Shown piece after piece: positions 27,035 to 37,057 of a stretch of 64,000 nt of DNA. The DNA is taken from the NCBI RefSeq assembly GCF_900187295.1, contig NZ_LT906473.1, positions 1-64,000 on the forward strand. Reading direction: 5' to 3'. The position numbers were made by a program, and so were the translations under genes. Below the pieces are notes generated by a model. That model had not been told where the DNA came from. It made no database searches and saw only the letters and a program-made list of their open reading frames with translations. Positions within the stretch are counted from its first letter, which is position 1, and every line of letters starts with the position of its first letter. The DNA is from Corynebacterium cystitidis. GTDB lineage: Bacteria; Actinomycetota; Actinomycetes; Mycobacteriales; Mycobacteriaceae.

Positions 27035-29590
27035 ATGAGCTCGTTCAACCCAACAACCAAGACTCAGGAGGCGCTCCAGCAGGCGCTGCAGAAAGCAAGC
27101 GCTAACGGCAACCCGGATATCCGTCCGGCGCACTTGCTGGCTGCCATCCTTACGCAAGAAGACGGCATCGCCAGCCCAGTTCTGCGCGCTACCGGGGTGG
27201 ACCCGGACGTGGTTGCGCAGGAGGCGGCGGAGCTCGTCGATAGTTACCCCAAGGCTGAGGGCCAGAATTTGGCCAACCCGAACTTCAACCGGGACGGCTT
27301 GAATGCGCTGAATACGGCGCAGGAGTTAGCAGGGGAGCTTGGCGACGAATACGTCTCCACTGAGGTGCTGCTGGCAGCAATTGCGCGCGGTAATGATGAC
27401 GCGGCGGAGCTGTTGAAAAAGCGTGGCGCCACTTACGATGCGATCAAGCAAGCCTTTCCGTCAGTGCGTGGCAATAAGAAGGTGACGTCGGAGGCGCCGG
27501 AGGACCAGTTCCAGGCTTTAGAAAAGTACTCCACCGATCTGACCGCACGTGCGCGTGAGGGCAAGATTGATCCGGTAATCGGCCGTGACCAGGAGATTCG
27601 TCGCGTGGTGCAGGTACTTAGCCGACGTACGAAAAATAACCCGGTGCTCATCGGTGAGCCCGGCGTGGGTAAGACCGCGATCGTGGAGGGCCTGGCTCGC
27701 CGCATTGTTGCTGGTGACGTGCCGGAATCCTTGAAAGGCAAGACGCTACTCAGTCTGGACCTTGGCTCGATGGTTGCGGGTGCGAAGTACCGTGGCGAAT
27801 TCGAGGAGCGCCTCAAGGCGGTGCTTGATGAGATCAAAAGCTCTGACGGGCAGATCATCACCTTCATTGATGAGCTGCACACCATCGTCGGCGCTGGTGC
27901 TACGGGTGAGGGCTCGATGGATGCCGGCAACATGATTAAGCCGATGCTGGCGCGTGGTGAGTTGCGTCTGGTTGGTGCGACCACCCTTGATGAGTACCGC
28001 AAGTACATCGAGAAGGACGCCGCGTTGGAGCGTCGTTTCCAGCAGGTGTATGTGGGTGAGCCGACGGTGGAGGACACTGTTGGTATTCTGCGTGGTCTGA
28101 AGGAGCGCTACGAAGTGCACCATGGTGTGCGCATCCAGGATTCTGCCCTGGTGGCTGCCGCTGAGCTATCGAACCGCTATATTACAAACCGTTTCTTGCC
28201 GGACAAGGCGATTGATCTTGTCGATGAGGCCGGTTCGCGTCTGCGCATGGAGATTGATTCTTCGCCGCAGGAGATTGATGAGCTGGAGCGTGTGGTGCGC
28301 CGCCTCGAGATTGAGGAGATCGCGCTGCAGAAAGAATCGGATGCGGCGTCGAAGGAGCGCTTGGAGGCTTTGCAGCAGGAGCTTGCCGACGAGCGCGAGA
28401 AACTTGGGGAGCTCAAAGCTCGCTGGGCGAACGAAAAAAGCTCGATTGATAAGGTGCAGGCTGCCAAGGAGGAGCTGGAGAGGCTGCGCAATGAGTCTGA
28501 GATCGCGGAGCGTGAGGGCGACTACGCTAAGGTCTCTGAGCTGCGCTACGGCCGCATTCCTGAGTTGGAGGAAGAAGTCGCAGAAGCTGAGGCTGCTGCA
28601 AGCACTTCTGGCAACACCATGCTCACTGAGGAGGTCACCCCTGATGTGATCGCCGACGTTGTCAGCGCGTGGACCGGCATTCCTGCGGGCAAGATGATGC
28701 AGGGTGAGACGGAGAAGTTGCTAAACATGGAGCAAGTTCTGGGCCAGCGCGTCGTCGGCCAGCACGAAGCTGTGACTGCGGTGTCGGACGCTGTGCGCCG
28801 TTCGCGTGCGGGTATCGCGGATCCGAACCGCCCTACTGGTTCTTTCCTCTTCCTGGGTCCGACGGGTGTGGGTAAGACGGAGCTGGCGAAGGCGCTGGCG
28901 GAGTTCCTGTTCGATGATGAGCAGGCGATGGTGCGTATCGATATGTCCGAGTACGGGGAGAAGCATTCCGTGTCGCGCCTGGTGGGCGCGCCTCCGGGGT
29001 ACGTTGGCCACGACGCTGGTGGTCAGCTCACCGAAGCTGTGCGCCGCCGCCCGTATACGCTGGTGCTTTTCGACGAGGTGGAGAAAGCCCACCAAGACGT
29101 GTTCGATGTGCTGCTGCAGGTCCTCGATGAAGGTCGCCTGACTGATGGGCAGGGCCGCACGGTGGACTTCCGCAACACGGTGATCATTCTCACCTCTAAC
29201 CTGGGCGCGGGTGGTACCCGTGAGCAGATTATGGATGCAGTGAAGGCGGCGTTCAAGCCGGAGTTCATTAACCGTCTCGATGATGTGGTGGTCTTCGATC
29301 CACTGTCTGAGGAGCTGCTGGTGGGCATTGTCGATATTCAGCTGCGCGCGTTAGCTGAGCGTCTTGCTGGCCGCCGCCTGCAGTTGGAGGTTTCTGATGC
29401 GGCGAAGGCTTGGCTTGCAGACCACGGCTACGACCCTGCCTATGGTGCCCGCCCATTACGCCGCCTGATCCAGCAGGCCATCGGCGATACGCTTGCGAAG
29501 AAGCTGCTTGGCGGTGAGATTGTCGATGGGGACACAGTCCACGTGGATGTGGAAGATGGCGGCGAGAGCCTGGTTATCAGCGCCGAGTAG
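27035..29590 (+). CDS. clpB: Disaggregase ClpB
   Basis: 851-residue Hsp100 chaperone that rescues aggregates together with DnaK. Layout: N-domain (1-145), first AAA+ with GEPGVGKT and ITFIDELHT, the coiled-coil M-domain (about 400-520), second AAA+ with GPTGVGKT and [10 protein letters not shown], and a C-terminal lid. Start ATG 27035 follows AGAAAGGA; the frame extends to 27011. Controlled by the HAIR/SigH-like site upstream and thus by the HspR of this window. Confidence 0.97.
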   Translation: MSSFNPTTKTQEALQQALQKASANGNPDIRPAHLLAAILTQEDGIASPVLRATGVDPDVVAQEAAELVDSYPKAEGQNLANPNFNRDGLNALNTAQELAGELGDEYVSTEVLLAAIARGNDDAAELLKKRGATYDAIKQAFPSVRGNKKVTSEAPEDQFQALEKYSTDLTARAREGKIDPVIGRDQEIRRVVQVLSRRTKNNPVLIGEPGVGKTAIVEGLARRIVAGDVPESLKGKTLLSLDLGSMVAGAKYRGEFEERLKAVLDEIKSSDGQIITFIDELHTIVGAGATGEGSMDAGNMIKPMLARGELRLVGATTLDEYRKYIEKDAALERRFQQVYVGEPTVEDTVGILRGLKERYEVHHGVRIQDSALVAAAELSNRYITNRFLPDKAIDLVDEAGSRLRMEIDSSPQEIDELERVVRRLEIEEIALQKESDAASKERLEALQQELADEREKLGELKARWANEKSSIDKVQAAKEELERLRNESEIAEREGDYAKVSELRYGRIPELEEEVAEAEAAASTSGNTMLTEEVTPDVIADVVSAWTGIPAGKMMQGETEKLLNMEQVLGQRVVGQHEAVTAVSDAVRRSRAGIADPNRPTGSFLFLGPTGVGKTELAKALAEFLFDDEQAMVRIDMSEYGEKHSVSRLVGAPPGYVGHDAGGQLTEAVRRRPYTLVLFDEVEKAHQDVFDVLLQVLDEGRLTDGQGRTVDFRNTVIILTSNLGAGGTREQIMDAVKAAFKPEFINRLDDVVVFDPLSEELLVGIVDIQLRALAERLAGRRLQLEVSDAAKAWLADHGYDPAYGARPLRRLIQQAIGDTLAKKLLGGEIVDGDTVHVDVEDGGESLVISAE

Positions 29591-29765
29591 GTCGCTTGCC
29601 GACGAAGCTGGTTTGCGTTAGACGCAGTCGCTACCGCGCTGCTGATTCCCACCCTCAGCAGCTGTAGTTGCTGACAAGTCGCTTTGCGTTGCATAGGGGT
29701 GCGCCATTCAAACACATTCCGTCGGCACTCCAATGCGTTGGTGTTACCGATTTTCAAGTACTGCA

Positions 29766-30191
29766 TTAACCCCTGGTGCGAACAGGGTTTTCAAATTGTT
29801 CGATTAGACGATCATCACTATCGAAAACACCCATGCAATAGAGGAAATTGAAAAGACTTTCCTTGCTGAAACGCTGTGAGTCTAAATATGAAATTGCTTC
29901 TAAGATAATTCCGGTGTGTTCGAAACGCCGCAGTTCCAGGGCTGTAGCTCCAGATTCTTCGCGTTCTGCGGCTATGTGGTCGAGCTGATCACGGAACGTT
30001 TCGCATTTCACAGAGAGCCCGGATAGTTCGCCGTCGTCGACAGCTTGCCTTATCCCTCCAGGAATGAGGTCTGCGTATTGTTTAAGGTATGGAGCCAGGA
30101 CTCGTCGCATAGTTTTTCTTATATCCGCAGGGGAGTATTGGGCGAACAGTCGCTCGATCACTGGCCCGAATTTGTCGTGCAGATTCTTCAT
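29766..30191 (-). CDS. Hypothetical protein, distal end of toxin-immunity island
   Basis: 141 residues, soluble, helical and acidic (LFAQYSPADIRKTMRRVLAPYLKQYADLIPGGI). Not recognised. It is the last - strand gene of the island and lies 20 bases after a decayed immunity gene. AT-richer than clpB next door. By position it is probably an orphan immunity protein, but no family link is visible. Confidence 0.6.
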   Translation of the reverse strand: MKNLHDKFGPVIERLFAQYSPADIRKTMRRVLAPYLKQYADLIPGGIRQAVDDGELSGLSVKCETFRDQLDHIAAEREESGATALELRRFEHTGIILEAISYLDSQRFSKESLFNFLYCMGVFDSDDRLIEQFENPVRTRG

Positions 30192-30211
30192 TATGTTATC
30201 GCTTCCTCTTG

Positions 30212-30748
30212 CTATCTTTGCGGGTTGCTACCGTGGTTGCTGTGAGGGCGGGTTCGATTGCTATAAGTGTTGTGGCCGGTGTTACCCGTGGGCTTCGGTT
30301 GTATCGCAGTGTTGTACTTTGTCTCGGATGCGGGCCCAAAAGTCTTCGTCGATTGGTAGTCCGAAGGTTTCTTTTCGTTGCCTGGGTAGTGAGCTACCAG
30401 CTCCAAATCGTGCTTGTTGACGAGCCTTCGGAAAGGAGCAATCGCCCCACATTGGGTGGAGACTAGATCGTCGCCAGCCCTTTTCCGCAGTGCGTAGCGA
30501 AGAGTGAGTTCGAAGTAGTGTTCGTTGTTTTTTCTTTCCAGGATTAGAAGAAAAACAACGTCGCCTGGTTGGCAGTACCACATCATTTTGTGGCCGATCC
30601 GCGTCCAAGATGCATTAGCGGCGTTGATTACAACTTGACTAAATTCATCAAAGAACTCATTGTTTTGCTCCCACTTTTGTCTTAAGGAGTGTACCAGCCG
30701 GTATATGTCATCGCGCTGCAAAATTTTGAAGCGATCGACTTCGACCAC
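30212..30748 (-). pseudogene. Decayed copy of the main toxin's immunity gene
   Basis: Residues 40-125 match the intact gene at 57525-58079 almost exactly (shared NAANASWTRIG, MMWYCQPGDVVFLLILERKN, GAIAPFRRLVNKHDLELVAHYPGNEK). Then 175 bases are missing relative to it, which shifts the frame; the missing tail ETFG..IDEDFWARIRDKVQHCDTT continues in another frame down to 30282. At 30225-30268 the sequence jumps to an internal piece of the next gene type (compare 57185-57235). The N-terminal 35 residues differ from the intact copy. Confidence 0.8.
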
Positions 30749-30766
30749 CGTAATTTCCTCTGTGTC

Positions 30767-31750
30767 CTAATCGTCGAAGTTGTGGGCGTCGGCTTCGGTG
30801 ATGGTGGCACGTAGTGCATCCGGGTTGTCAAGCAGCGTGCTCAGAGCAGAGTGGATCTGGGTGAGGGCCAGCTTGTCGCCGATGATGGAGAGCAGGCCGT
30901 GTTCGCTGTCGAAGTCGATGTTAGAGTCGTCGATCATCTCACGGCTGACTAGGTAGCGGGCTAGCCCTTCGAAGAAGTACCCGTTGGGTTGATAACCAGC
31001 ATCGACGACGGTGGATAAGGTAGTGGCGCTTAGTTGGTCGATGGCAGCAAAGACAGTGGTGGTGCCGTCAAGCTCGGCGATGTGGAGTGCATCAGTCGTG
31101 GGTGTTTGCTCTGCGGTGGGTTCGTCTTCAGGTGGGAAGTCGGGGTGCGCAGGGCGGGGTGTATCGATTAGTTCGTAGTAGGCGAGAGCGTCCTCAAGGG
31201 CGAACTCGAGGTGGACATCGTGGGGAACCATGTCCACCATGAAGTAGGTATTAGGTTCGACAGATATGGCCTCGCCACCGGTTGGTGGGTTGGAATTATG
31301 CACGGTGTACTCGATGACACGTTCGTTAAGTGGAAGGAAACTGCCCAGGCGGTCTCGGGGAAGGACGTCGGCCAGTGGTACGAATGCGAGTTCTTCAGGA
31401 TTCCATGCAAACGATCCCCGGTAGTTGTAGTAATTCTCGAAGGGCACCGGAATCGGGGCCTGTTTATCAGTGACGCAGGAGAAGCAGCCCTGTTTGCGAA
31501 AATCACGTTTGGCGATCATCGTTGGTGGGATCAACAGCGTGTTCGTGTTGACCAGCGGATAATAGGACGTGTCCGCCTTGTCGTGGAGGAGTGCCCGATA
31601 CGGGTGAATCATCACGGCCTCACCCCAGAACGCGTTCGTAGAGGTTACCCCTACCGGGAGCAAGCCGCAGGTTGTGTGCAGTAGGTATAGCTGCCCGGCC
31701 TTCGCGCGGAAACCTTGCGGGCTGTTAAAAAGAATCTTCAATGGTGCCAT
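30767..31750 (-). CDS. Immunity-like protein (Imm51-like C-terminus)
   Basis: 327 residues. The N-terminal half is a beta-rich domain with paired Cys (GCFSCVT). The C-terminal half after a Pro/Glu/Thr linker reads VVDAGYQPNGYFFEGLARYLV, which resembles Imm51-type immunity proteins, followed by an acidic end. Probably two fused domains. No toxin partner remains beside it. Family link is from memory of the GYxxNGYFxE pattern and is moderate. Confidence 0.6.
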   Translation of the reverse strand: MAPLKILFNSPQGFRAKAGQLYLLHTTCGLLPVGVTSTNAFWGEAVMIHPYRALLHDKADTSYYPLVNTNTLLIPPTMIAKRDFRKQGCFSCVTDKQAPIPVPFENYYNYRGSFAWNPEELAFVPLADVLPRDRLGSFLPLNERVIEYTVHNSNPPTGGEAISVEPNTYFMVDMVPHDVHLEFALEDALAYYELIDTPRPAHPDFPPEDEPTAEQTPTTDALHIAELDGTTTVFAAIDQLSATTLSTVVDAGYQPNGYFFEGLARYLVSREMIDDSNIDFDSEHGLLSIIGDKLALTQIHSALSTLLDNPDALRATITEADAHNFDD

Positions 31751-31778
31751 AGTTATCTCATTTGATGCCGGGGACGAA

Positions 31779-32671
31779 TTAGTTCACCCAGTTGGATCCA
31801 AACTGAGTTGCTTTCTGATAAAACTCGCGGGTGGGACTCATGCTGTTAAACTTGTTCTCCAACCTATCCACATTAGTGGTGGCTCCTGTGGGATTGGATC
31901 ATAAACGGGGTACATCAAGCTGGTTAGTCTCCCAGAGTGAAAGATAGCGTGGCGTTTCATTCGCATTGAGTGGGTGGCCGACAATGTCCGCCAATTTGAT
32001 GAATACCGGCTCTGTGCTAGTAGTGTCTCCCTCAGGAAGGGCGACATCAAAGGAGATACCATATTGTTTGAAGGTGTCAGCACCTGCAAGTACAACCCCA
32101 GCTAGCGATAACGCCGTGACTATGCGGGCTATCAATCCTGTATCTCGCATCTGCGCACCCTGATAAAGTAGCGCTAGAAGATCATTCAGATAAGGTGAAA
32201 CTAAATCATAGATGCCTGCATAGAAATTACCGACTGCTTCCCAATAAGTCCCAAAGGGCCCTTCGGCAATTTCCGGCAGAGCAGGTTTTTGATGTGACCC
32301 TCCCGTCTCAATGGATTCCGGTAATTCTGTTGAGGAAAAATGGCACAAAACCCATTAGCCATGGTGATCCATCCAGAAATAGGGTGAATCAGTTCATCCA
32401 GGAATCGGACCTCGCCTTGTTCGTCTGTGTATTTCATACGAGCTGTGTTAGGGAGCTCTCCGTCCTCGGCGCGTTGGAGGTTGAACGCGAAACACGCGAG
32501 AGTCCACACCAACTGTAACCTGGCAAATCGTAGAGCATCTAGGTAATCCGTCTCCGAGGGAAATTTTTCCTGCGAGTAAATTACTCCTAACCGAGGGCTT
32601 GAAGATTGTACGACCTGTAAAAGGCCAACGATTCCAGTCCACGACGAGTTAGTTTCGTTAGGGTTTGTCAT
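31779..32671 (-). pseudogene. Frameshifted helical immunity-like gene
   Basis: The first part (from 32671, MTNPNETNSSWTG...) runs to about 32335, where the frame must shift to continue SSTELPESIETGG...YAGIYDLVSPYLNDLL. The shift point is a run of five A (32337-32341). The second part reaches a TGA at 31899-31901; the same frame then stays open and protein-like for 38 codons (to 31779, ending FYQKATQFGSNWVN). Not recognised; WTLACFAFNL and a hydrophobic IVTALSLAGVVLAG stretch are visible. A one-base error in the sequence is possible. Confidence 0.6.
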
Positions 32672-32825
32672 CTTAATTCCTGTCTATTTGCTATTTGTCC
32701 CACGTCCGTGAGTGGATGAGGCTTCACAGACAAGATCGAGCACGAATGTACTTTGGCTGATAGCTAGTGGTCATTTTAATGCTGTGCAAAACCATCAGAA
32801 GTTCGAGTGACGTACCTGAAACTAC

Positions 32826-33413
32826 TTACGATGTGGTCGTCGCCTGCCGAGTACGTCGACTTTCGGCATCAGTAGTGACAGCAGCGATCCAGGAGCGAGG
32901 GGTTGTGACCTGCTTAAGACAATCAAACTTTTCAGAAGGCGAAGGTGCCTCACGCTGGGCAATTAGCGCTAGTTTTGAGTGCTCGATTAGTACGCGGAGG
33001 AATTGGCTGGAACTGACCGCAACGAGAGTTATTGTGCCTTCATCGTCGTAGACAATACCGCCTAGTGGTAGGGAAGCATTGGCTAGGTTAAGAAGGTATC
33101 TGTCCTCAGGACGATTGCTTCCTTCGGCGATAAAGATCCCCCAATCTGCTATGTTCCACGCTTCTGTAACACCGAGAGCGTGTTCTTTTAAGTCAAGTGT
33201 GGCTGTCGATCCAAAGAAGGCCGACACCTCTATCGCTGTATCAGGATCTGGAGTGGACGGATCACTGTAGATCCACGAGTAAGCATCGTTGACATATCCG
33301 CCACCGGTTGTTTCAAGGAACCGAACGTAATCACAAGGAAAGGAGATCCTTTGGCGGCGCTGAAACTGCGCCTCGTTCGACACGAAGAAGTCAGTGGGCA
33401 ATTCAAAATTCAT
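32826..33413 (-). CDS. SUKH (SMI1/KNR4) immunity protein
   Basis: About 195 residues from the ATG at 33413 (MNFELPTDFF); the frame opens to 33494 without a good start. The SUKH pattern is present: FPCDYVRFLETTGGGYVN near the N-terminus, DWGIFIAEGSN in the middle, then LLNLANASLPLGGIVY. SUKH proteins neutralise many polymorphic nuclease toxins. No adjacent toxin tip remains. The last 35 residues are basic and may be read-through extension. Confidence 0.7.
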   Translation of the reverse strand: MNFELPTDFFVSNEAQFQRRQRISFPCDYVRFLETTGGGYVNDAYSWIYSDPSTPDPDTAIEVSAFFGSTATLDLKEHALGVTEAWNIADWGIFIAEGSNRPEDRYLLNLANASLPLGGIVYDDEGTITLVAVSSSQFLRVLIEHSKLALIAQREAPSPSEKFDCLKQVTTPRSWIAAVTTDAESRRTRQATTTS

Positions 33414-33513
33414 CGGGAGCTGCCCCCATATTCTATGTCCCGCTTCAAAACTGCCCCTTGAACACGAATTGAAAAAGGAATGACACCAAATCAAAGGTTG
33501 AATATCAATAAAA

Positions 33514-33906
33514 TCAATAATCCCAAAAGTTAACTGGAGGTAAGCCGGATTCCTTTAAGAGTAACTCGATAATTTCTGTAGCGTCACTGAAAGGACCGAG
33601 CCTTGAATGGGTGTCGCCAGGCTGAGTGAGGTATCGGTGAATCGTCGGAAGCAAATTGGGGGTTGGCGAACCGACTGAAGCCAATAGTTGGTACGCAGCA
33701 TCAGGGTCTTGCCTCTTGGATGCTTTCTGGCGCGGGGCAATCCCTGGATCATCCCCGAACGCAAAACTGATTAATCCATCGGATATATAACCTTGGACGT
33801 CCTCGATTATGCCGACTACGAGGGGGCTGTGGTCCAAGGGCGTGAACGTAGATCCCTTAGGGAACCAGTCAGTACCACTCAAGCTGAACTCAATGGTCAG
33901 ACTCAA
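33514..33906 (-). CDS. Hypothetical small immunity-like protein
   Basis: 130 residues, beta-rich N-terminus (LTIEFSLSGTDWFPKGSTFTPLDHSPLVVG) then helices, acidic. Not recognised. It starts 12 bases after the gene at 33918-34568 and so is probably its operon partner. Size, acidity and position fit an immunity protein. Confidence 0.55.
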   Translation of the reverse strand: MSLTIEFSLSGTDWFPKGSTFTPLDHSPLVVGIIEDVQGYISDGLISFAFGDDPGIAPRQKASKRQDPDAAYQLLASVGSPTPNLLPTIHRYLTQPGDTHSRLGPFSDATEIIELLLKESGLPPVNFWDY

Positions 33907-33917
33907 TGTTTACAACC

Positions 33918-34568
33918 TCATCCGTTTTGTTTGATCCAAGCTTGAACTTGTGCTTGAGCGTTTGCAATTTCTTCTTCTTTTGTCCATTTTCCCTCTGGGA
34001 CCACAACTTCACGCTTCAATATATCGTCGGGGGTTAATGAATTAACGAGGGACATGGCGTGCTTTAGGTCACCGACATGCAGTGCGGCCAGGACTTTTGC
34101 GTAGGGACCATCAGCCCAAGTCCAGAGTTCTCCGCTGTCGAGGTCGGCGCGATAATCCTGCTTAGAAATTGTTGATATGACAGAAAGGATGGATTCGTCG
34201 ATAAGCCCGGTCACCTTCTCCCAAGTGTGACCAGTTCCATCAAGGTGTGCGTTTTCAAAATTAGTGACCGCCCAGGGGATGTGGGAAGACGATCGAGGTG
34301 ACATTGCGATAAGGGCACCACCTCTCATTTCTGGAAGTCCACGAAGGCTGTACTCTTGCAAAGCATGGGCGAGTTTCTTGAACGCTGGCAAGCGAGCAAA
34401 ATAGCCGAGCTGGACGTATGTCTGATCGCCTTTCGGCAGTACTTCGGCGAAAACCTCCAAGCTAATTCCATTGTCCAATTGCAATGTCCACAGTGCGGAC
34501 CTGGTTTGAGTTCGCTTGAACCCCAGATTTTCAAAAAATCTATCTACAGAGCTGAATATTCTTGCCAT
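33918..34568 (-). CDS. Hypothetical immunity-like protein
   Basis: 216 residues starting MARIFSSVDRFFENLGFKR after AAGGAAAGG; the frame opens to 34604. The N-terminal 90 residues have the same plan as the fragment at 40433-40653 (small helix, FxxxGF/GL, then beta strands with YF.RxPxxxKL), so they may be related. A weaker resemblance exists to 44918-45565. Family unnamed. Likely immunity or accessory gene of a lost toxin. Confidence 0.55.
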   Translation of the reverse strand: MARIFSSVDRFFENLGFKRTQTRSALWTLQLDNGISLEVFAEVLPKGDQTYVQLGYFARLPAFKKLAHALQEYSLRGLPEMRGGALIAMSPRSSSHIPWAVTNFENAHLDGTGHTWEKVTGLIDESILSVISTISKQDYRADLDSGELWTWADGPYAKVLAALHVGDLKHAMSLVNSLTPDDILKREVVVPEGKWTKEEEIANAQAQVQAWIKQNG

Positions 34569-34587
34569 ACCTTTCCTTAATCCCGGA

Positions 34588-34700
34588 ACAGGGCCGACCC
34601 CCAAGAGGTGGACACGAGGTTGGACCTACGCCCAAAAGCCAACGTAGACGAGTTAAGCACAGCCTGCTTGGCGGTTGTGCGATCTCTGTTGTTCCCTCCA
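34588..34700 (-). pseudogene. IS end scar and tail of a module-end family gene
   Basis: 34588-34618 resembles the IS3 end seen at 12149 and 51889 (GGGCCGACCCCC...GGTGGACA), though less exactly. Next to it 34636-34680 reads AVLNSSTLAFG on the - strand, closely matching AVLDSSTSAFW at the end of the family remnant at 41765-41997. So only the last codons of a recurring gene survive here after the SUKH gene. Confidence 0.5.
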
Positions 34701-34702
34701 GT

Positions 34703-35203
34703 CTAATTGGTTCGTTGTGACTCGGTGTGGCGCTCAAATACAGCCTGGCAAAACTCTTCAAATGTTGCCGCCAGCAAAACTTCACAGCCAATGTCTTGAT
34801 AGGTATAGATTATTGCCCCTGCCGGATACGCTGGATTGTCGTAATTAATCAGAAATGACTGCGCGGGGCCGATCTCGCCTTCGGCAAACGGTAAACCCCA
34901 CTCCGGTAGTTCCCACTGCTCGACCGTTTCAGGAACTATCAGATCAAGATCAAGCCTTGGCCCAGAGGCTGTCTTCCCGTTGCCATAGACCATAGAGATG
35001 CTCGCATAATTGTGGGCACGTGTTGCATATTCCTCTGGCAGATACATCAGGTCCGTCGCAACCAGGCCACCACCAGTGTTCTTAATCAATTGTCGATACG
35101 CATTTGGAAGTACTCTTCCTAATGCCACCTCCATCTCGTTAACCCGCTGGTCATCACACCCCTGTCCCTGTTGATAAAACCACCGTCTGTAATCCATCAT
35201 CAC
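34703..35203 (-). CDS. SUKH (SMI1/KNR4) immunity protein for module F
   Basis: 166 residues: VLPNAYRQLIKNTGGGLV near the N-terminus, LPEWGLPFAEGEIG mid-protein, and FLINYDNPAYPAGAIIY late, the SUKH order. It follows the WHH-type nuclease tip of module F by 23 bases, as the SUKH gene at 52818-53327 follows the WHH tip of module B. The gene is intact although its toxin is dead, fitting retention for protection. Confidence 0.75.
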   Translation of the reverse strand: MMMDYRRWFYQQGQGCDDQRVNEMEVALGRVLPNAYRQLIKNTGGGLVATDLMYLPEEYATRAHNYASISMVYGNGKTASGPRLDLDLIVPETVEQWELPEWGLPFAEGEIGPAQSFLINYDNPAYPAGAIIYTYQDIGCEVLLAATFEEFCQAVFERHTESQRTN

Positions 35204-35225
35204 TCCTCAACTCAATCAATATTTT

Positions 35226-36043
35226 CTAGAAATATCCCATCGTCCACGTCGATGCTCCTCCGTGGTGGCCAACGGCACTGTGAAGCGACCAAGGAACTAA
35301 GGTCATCCGTCCTTCTGTTGCACCTGAAACCGGGTTAGTACAGGTTATAGTGTCATGATGCCAAGTCAAGGCGTTGCCGGTAGGGTTGCCGTCCGCTCGA
35401 CGGTAACTGTTGCTAATCCCAGCTTGTTGGTCTGCAATTCTAATATCTTGTGCAGGATTTCCCGAGTTTACTGGCACTCATTGTTCGCCGCTAGTTACGC
35501 CATCTGGATGATAAATATGCGGATCGAGATCGATCGAACCATCTGAGCGGAAGTTCGCCTCCGTAAATCCTTCGGCACTGGCTTGTACCGCGCGTGGACC
35601 ATTGCCTACGACGTCAAAGGTCTTTCCGGCATGCTGGGCATTTCGAGGATACTGGCCATTTGGCATTCTGGTCACCGAATTTGGGATGTTGTCCCGTGAG
35701 AGACCATGAGCCATCAAACCCAAGATGTGTACCCAGTGGGCTGGGTGGTTGACGTATCCTTGGGCGCTAGCGATGCGGGGTGTCGCGCCTAGGGGGTCTT
35801 GGACATTGTAGACACCGGCATCAGGGTGGTATACCGGAAGCGGTTGTATGCCCACCCGGATTCTTCGTCGTAGTATTGCCCCTCAAACAGCAGTGGTGAG
35901 GACTGCTGACGCCTCCAGGAACGTTTACCGTACAGCGTCTGGGAGGAAGAGCCAACGACATCCCCTGTAGCTGGATCAATAATCTAGTGTGGTGCGCCCG
36001 CTAGATCAGCAATAAGGGTGAAGAAATCCGCATCGACCCGGGG
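35226..36043 (-). pseudogene. Rhs module F: core fragment plus dead WHH-type nuclease tip
   Basis: From 36043 the Rhs core reads with a +2 frameshift at GACCCGGGGTC, a TAG in place of GAG (35996 region), then a one-base deletion near 35831. From 35855 it reads YHPDAGVYNVQDPLG...GYVNHPAHWVHILGLMAHG, the shared junction, then a tip. The tip is broken by an in-frame TGA at 35478-35480 and continues to ALTWHHDTI and GRMTLVPWSLHSAVGHHGG, an HNH-type WHH nuclease motif like that of module B. The 5' end is fused to IS630 DNA. Confidence 0.8.
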
Positions 36044-36474
36044 TCAGTGCGATGAGGCTTAATGCCAAGCGCTTTCCAGATCTTTGCAATCGTTGTTTTA
36101 CTCATCCCGGTTGCTGCCGCCATTGTCCAAGTCGACCAGCGCGCATCCCCATTCGGTGGACGGGTATTAAACAGCATCTCCAACATAGAGATGTAATCCT
36201 CGTTGGTATACGTCGGCTTACGTCCCCGACCAGCAGCTGCTTTCCCGAAATTAACAAGCCCATCACGTTCAAACCTGTCACGCCACGCACGTACCGTCAC
36301 CACCGAAACACCATAACGCCTAGCAATCCCGGCATTAGCCACCCCGTCAGCAGCAGCCAACAACACCTTGGCACGCACAACCTCACGATGGGCACGAGAC
36401 GGTGAACACGCAATCTTCTCCAACGCTAAACGCTGTTCATCAGTAACGCATAACGCGGCAGCAGCATGAGACAT
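36044..36474 (-). pseudogene. IS630-family transposase N-terminal fragment
   Basis: About 143 residues of the helix-turn-helix part: REVVRAKVLLAAADGVANAGIARRYGVSVVTVRAWRDRF, then GRGRKPTYTNEDY and a second HTH-like segment MAAATGMSKTTIAKIWKALGIKPHR. It ends abruptly in rhs module F DNA, so the DDE domain is lost. The frame runs on into rhs out-of-frame sequence. Confidence 0.8.
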
Positions 36475-36525
36475 ACACCAACACTACTACACTAGAAATC
36501 TAAAAGCGGGACAGTACACTAGCGG

Positions 36526-37005
36526 CTTATCGAGTACGGGATCCTTCCCTCGACCGGGACGGTCGGGGATTCCTACGATTACGCTCTAACGGAGAACGTG
36601 AACGGCTCGTACGAGAATGAGCTGGTCAACGATCGTCAATGGGCTGATGTCCTCGAAGTCGAGATCGCCACGTTTGAATGGGTCACCTGGTGGAACACTA
36701 GCCGACTCCACCGAGCACTCGACTGTCACACACCTGCTGAGGTCGAAGCTGACTATTGGCAGAACGCCAACACATCAGAGAAAATAAAAAGCAAGGTAAA
36801 TGCCTAAGAAGCAAACCCGGGACAGGTCACCTCGTGCTCTCGGCCGCGATTACCCACTGTATCGAACGCACCTACCACAGGAAGAGGTGCCAACGAGCGC
36901 TAAGAAAATTAACACCCATCGAATACGACGCAATTATGGAACCGGTCGTGACACTCGCGGCCTAGAAACAGAAGAAAGACTGTCAACCAAACCCTTAGCC
37001 GTCCC
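36526..37005 (+). pseudogene. IS3-family OrfB C-terminal remnants
   Basis: 36526-36807 reads RLIEYGILPSTGTVGDSYD...NGSYENELV...WVTWWNTSRLHRALD..TPAEVEADYW, the end of an IS3 integrase domain including the DDE Glu region. A second piece in another frame at 36870-36965 reads IERTYHRKRCQRALRKLTPIEYDAIM, the C-terminus of another IS3 integrase. The IS end TCAACCAAACCCTTAGCCGT follows and matches one near 12695. Two elements, or one rearranged one. Confidence 0.7.
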
Positions 37006-37057
37006 ACGTGTGTATGGCTGAGGGCGTGGCTATGCTCTCCCATCGTCGCTACTTTAG

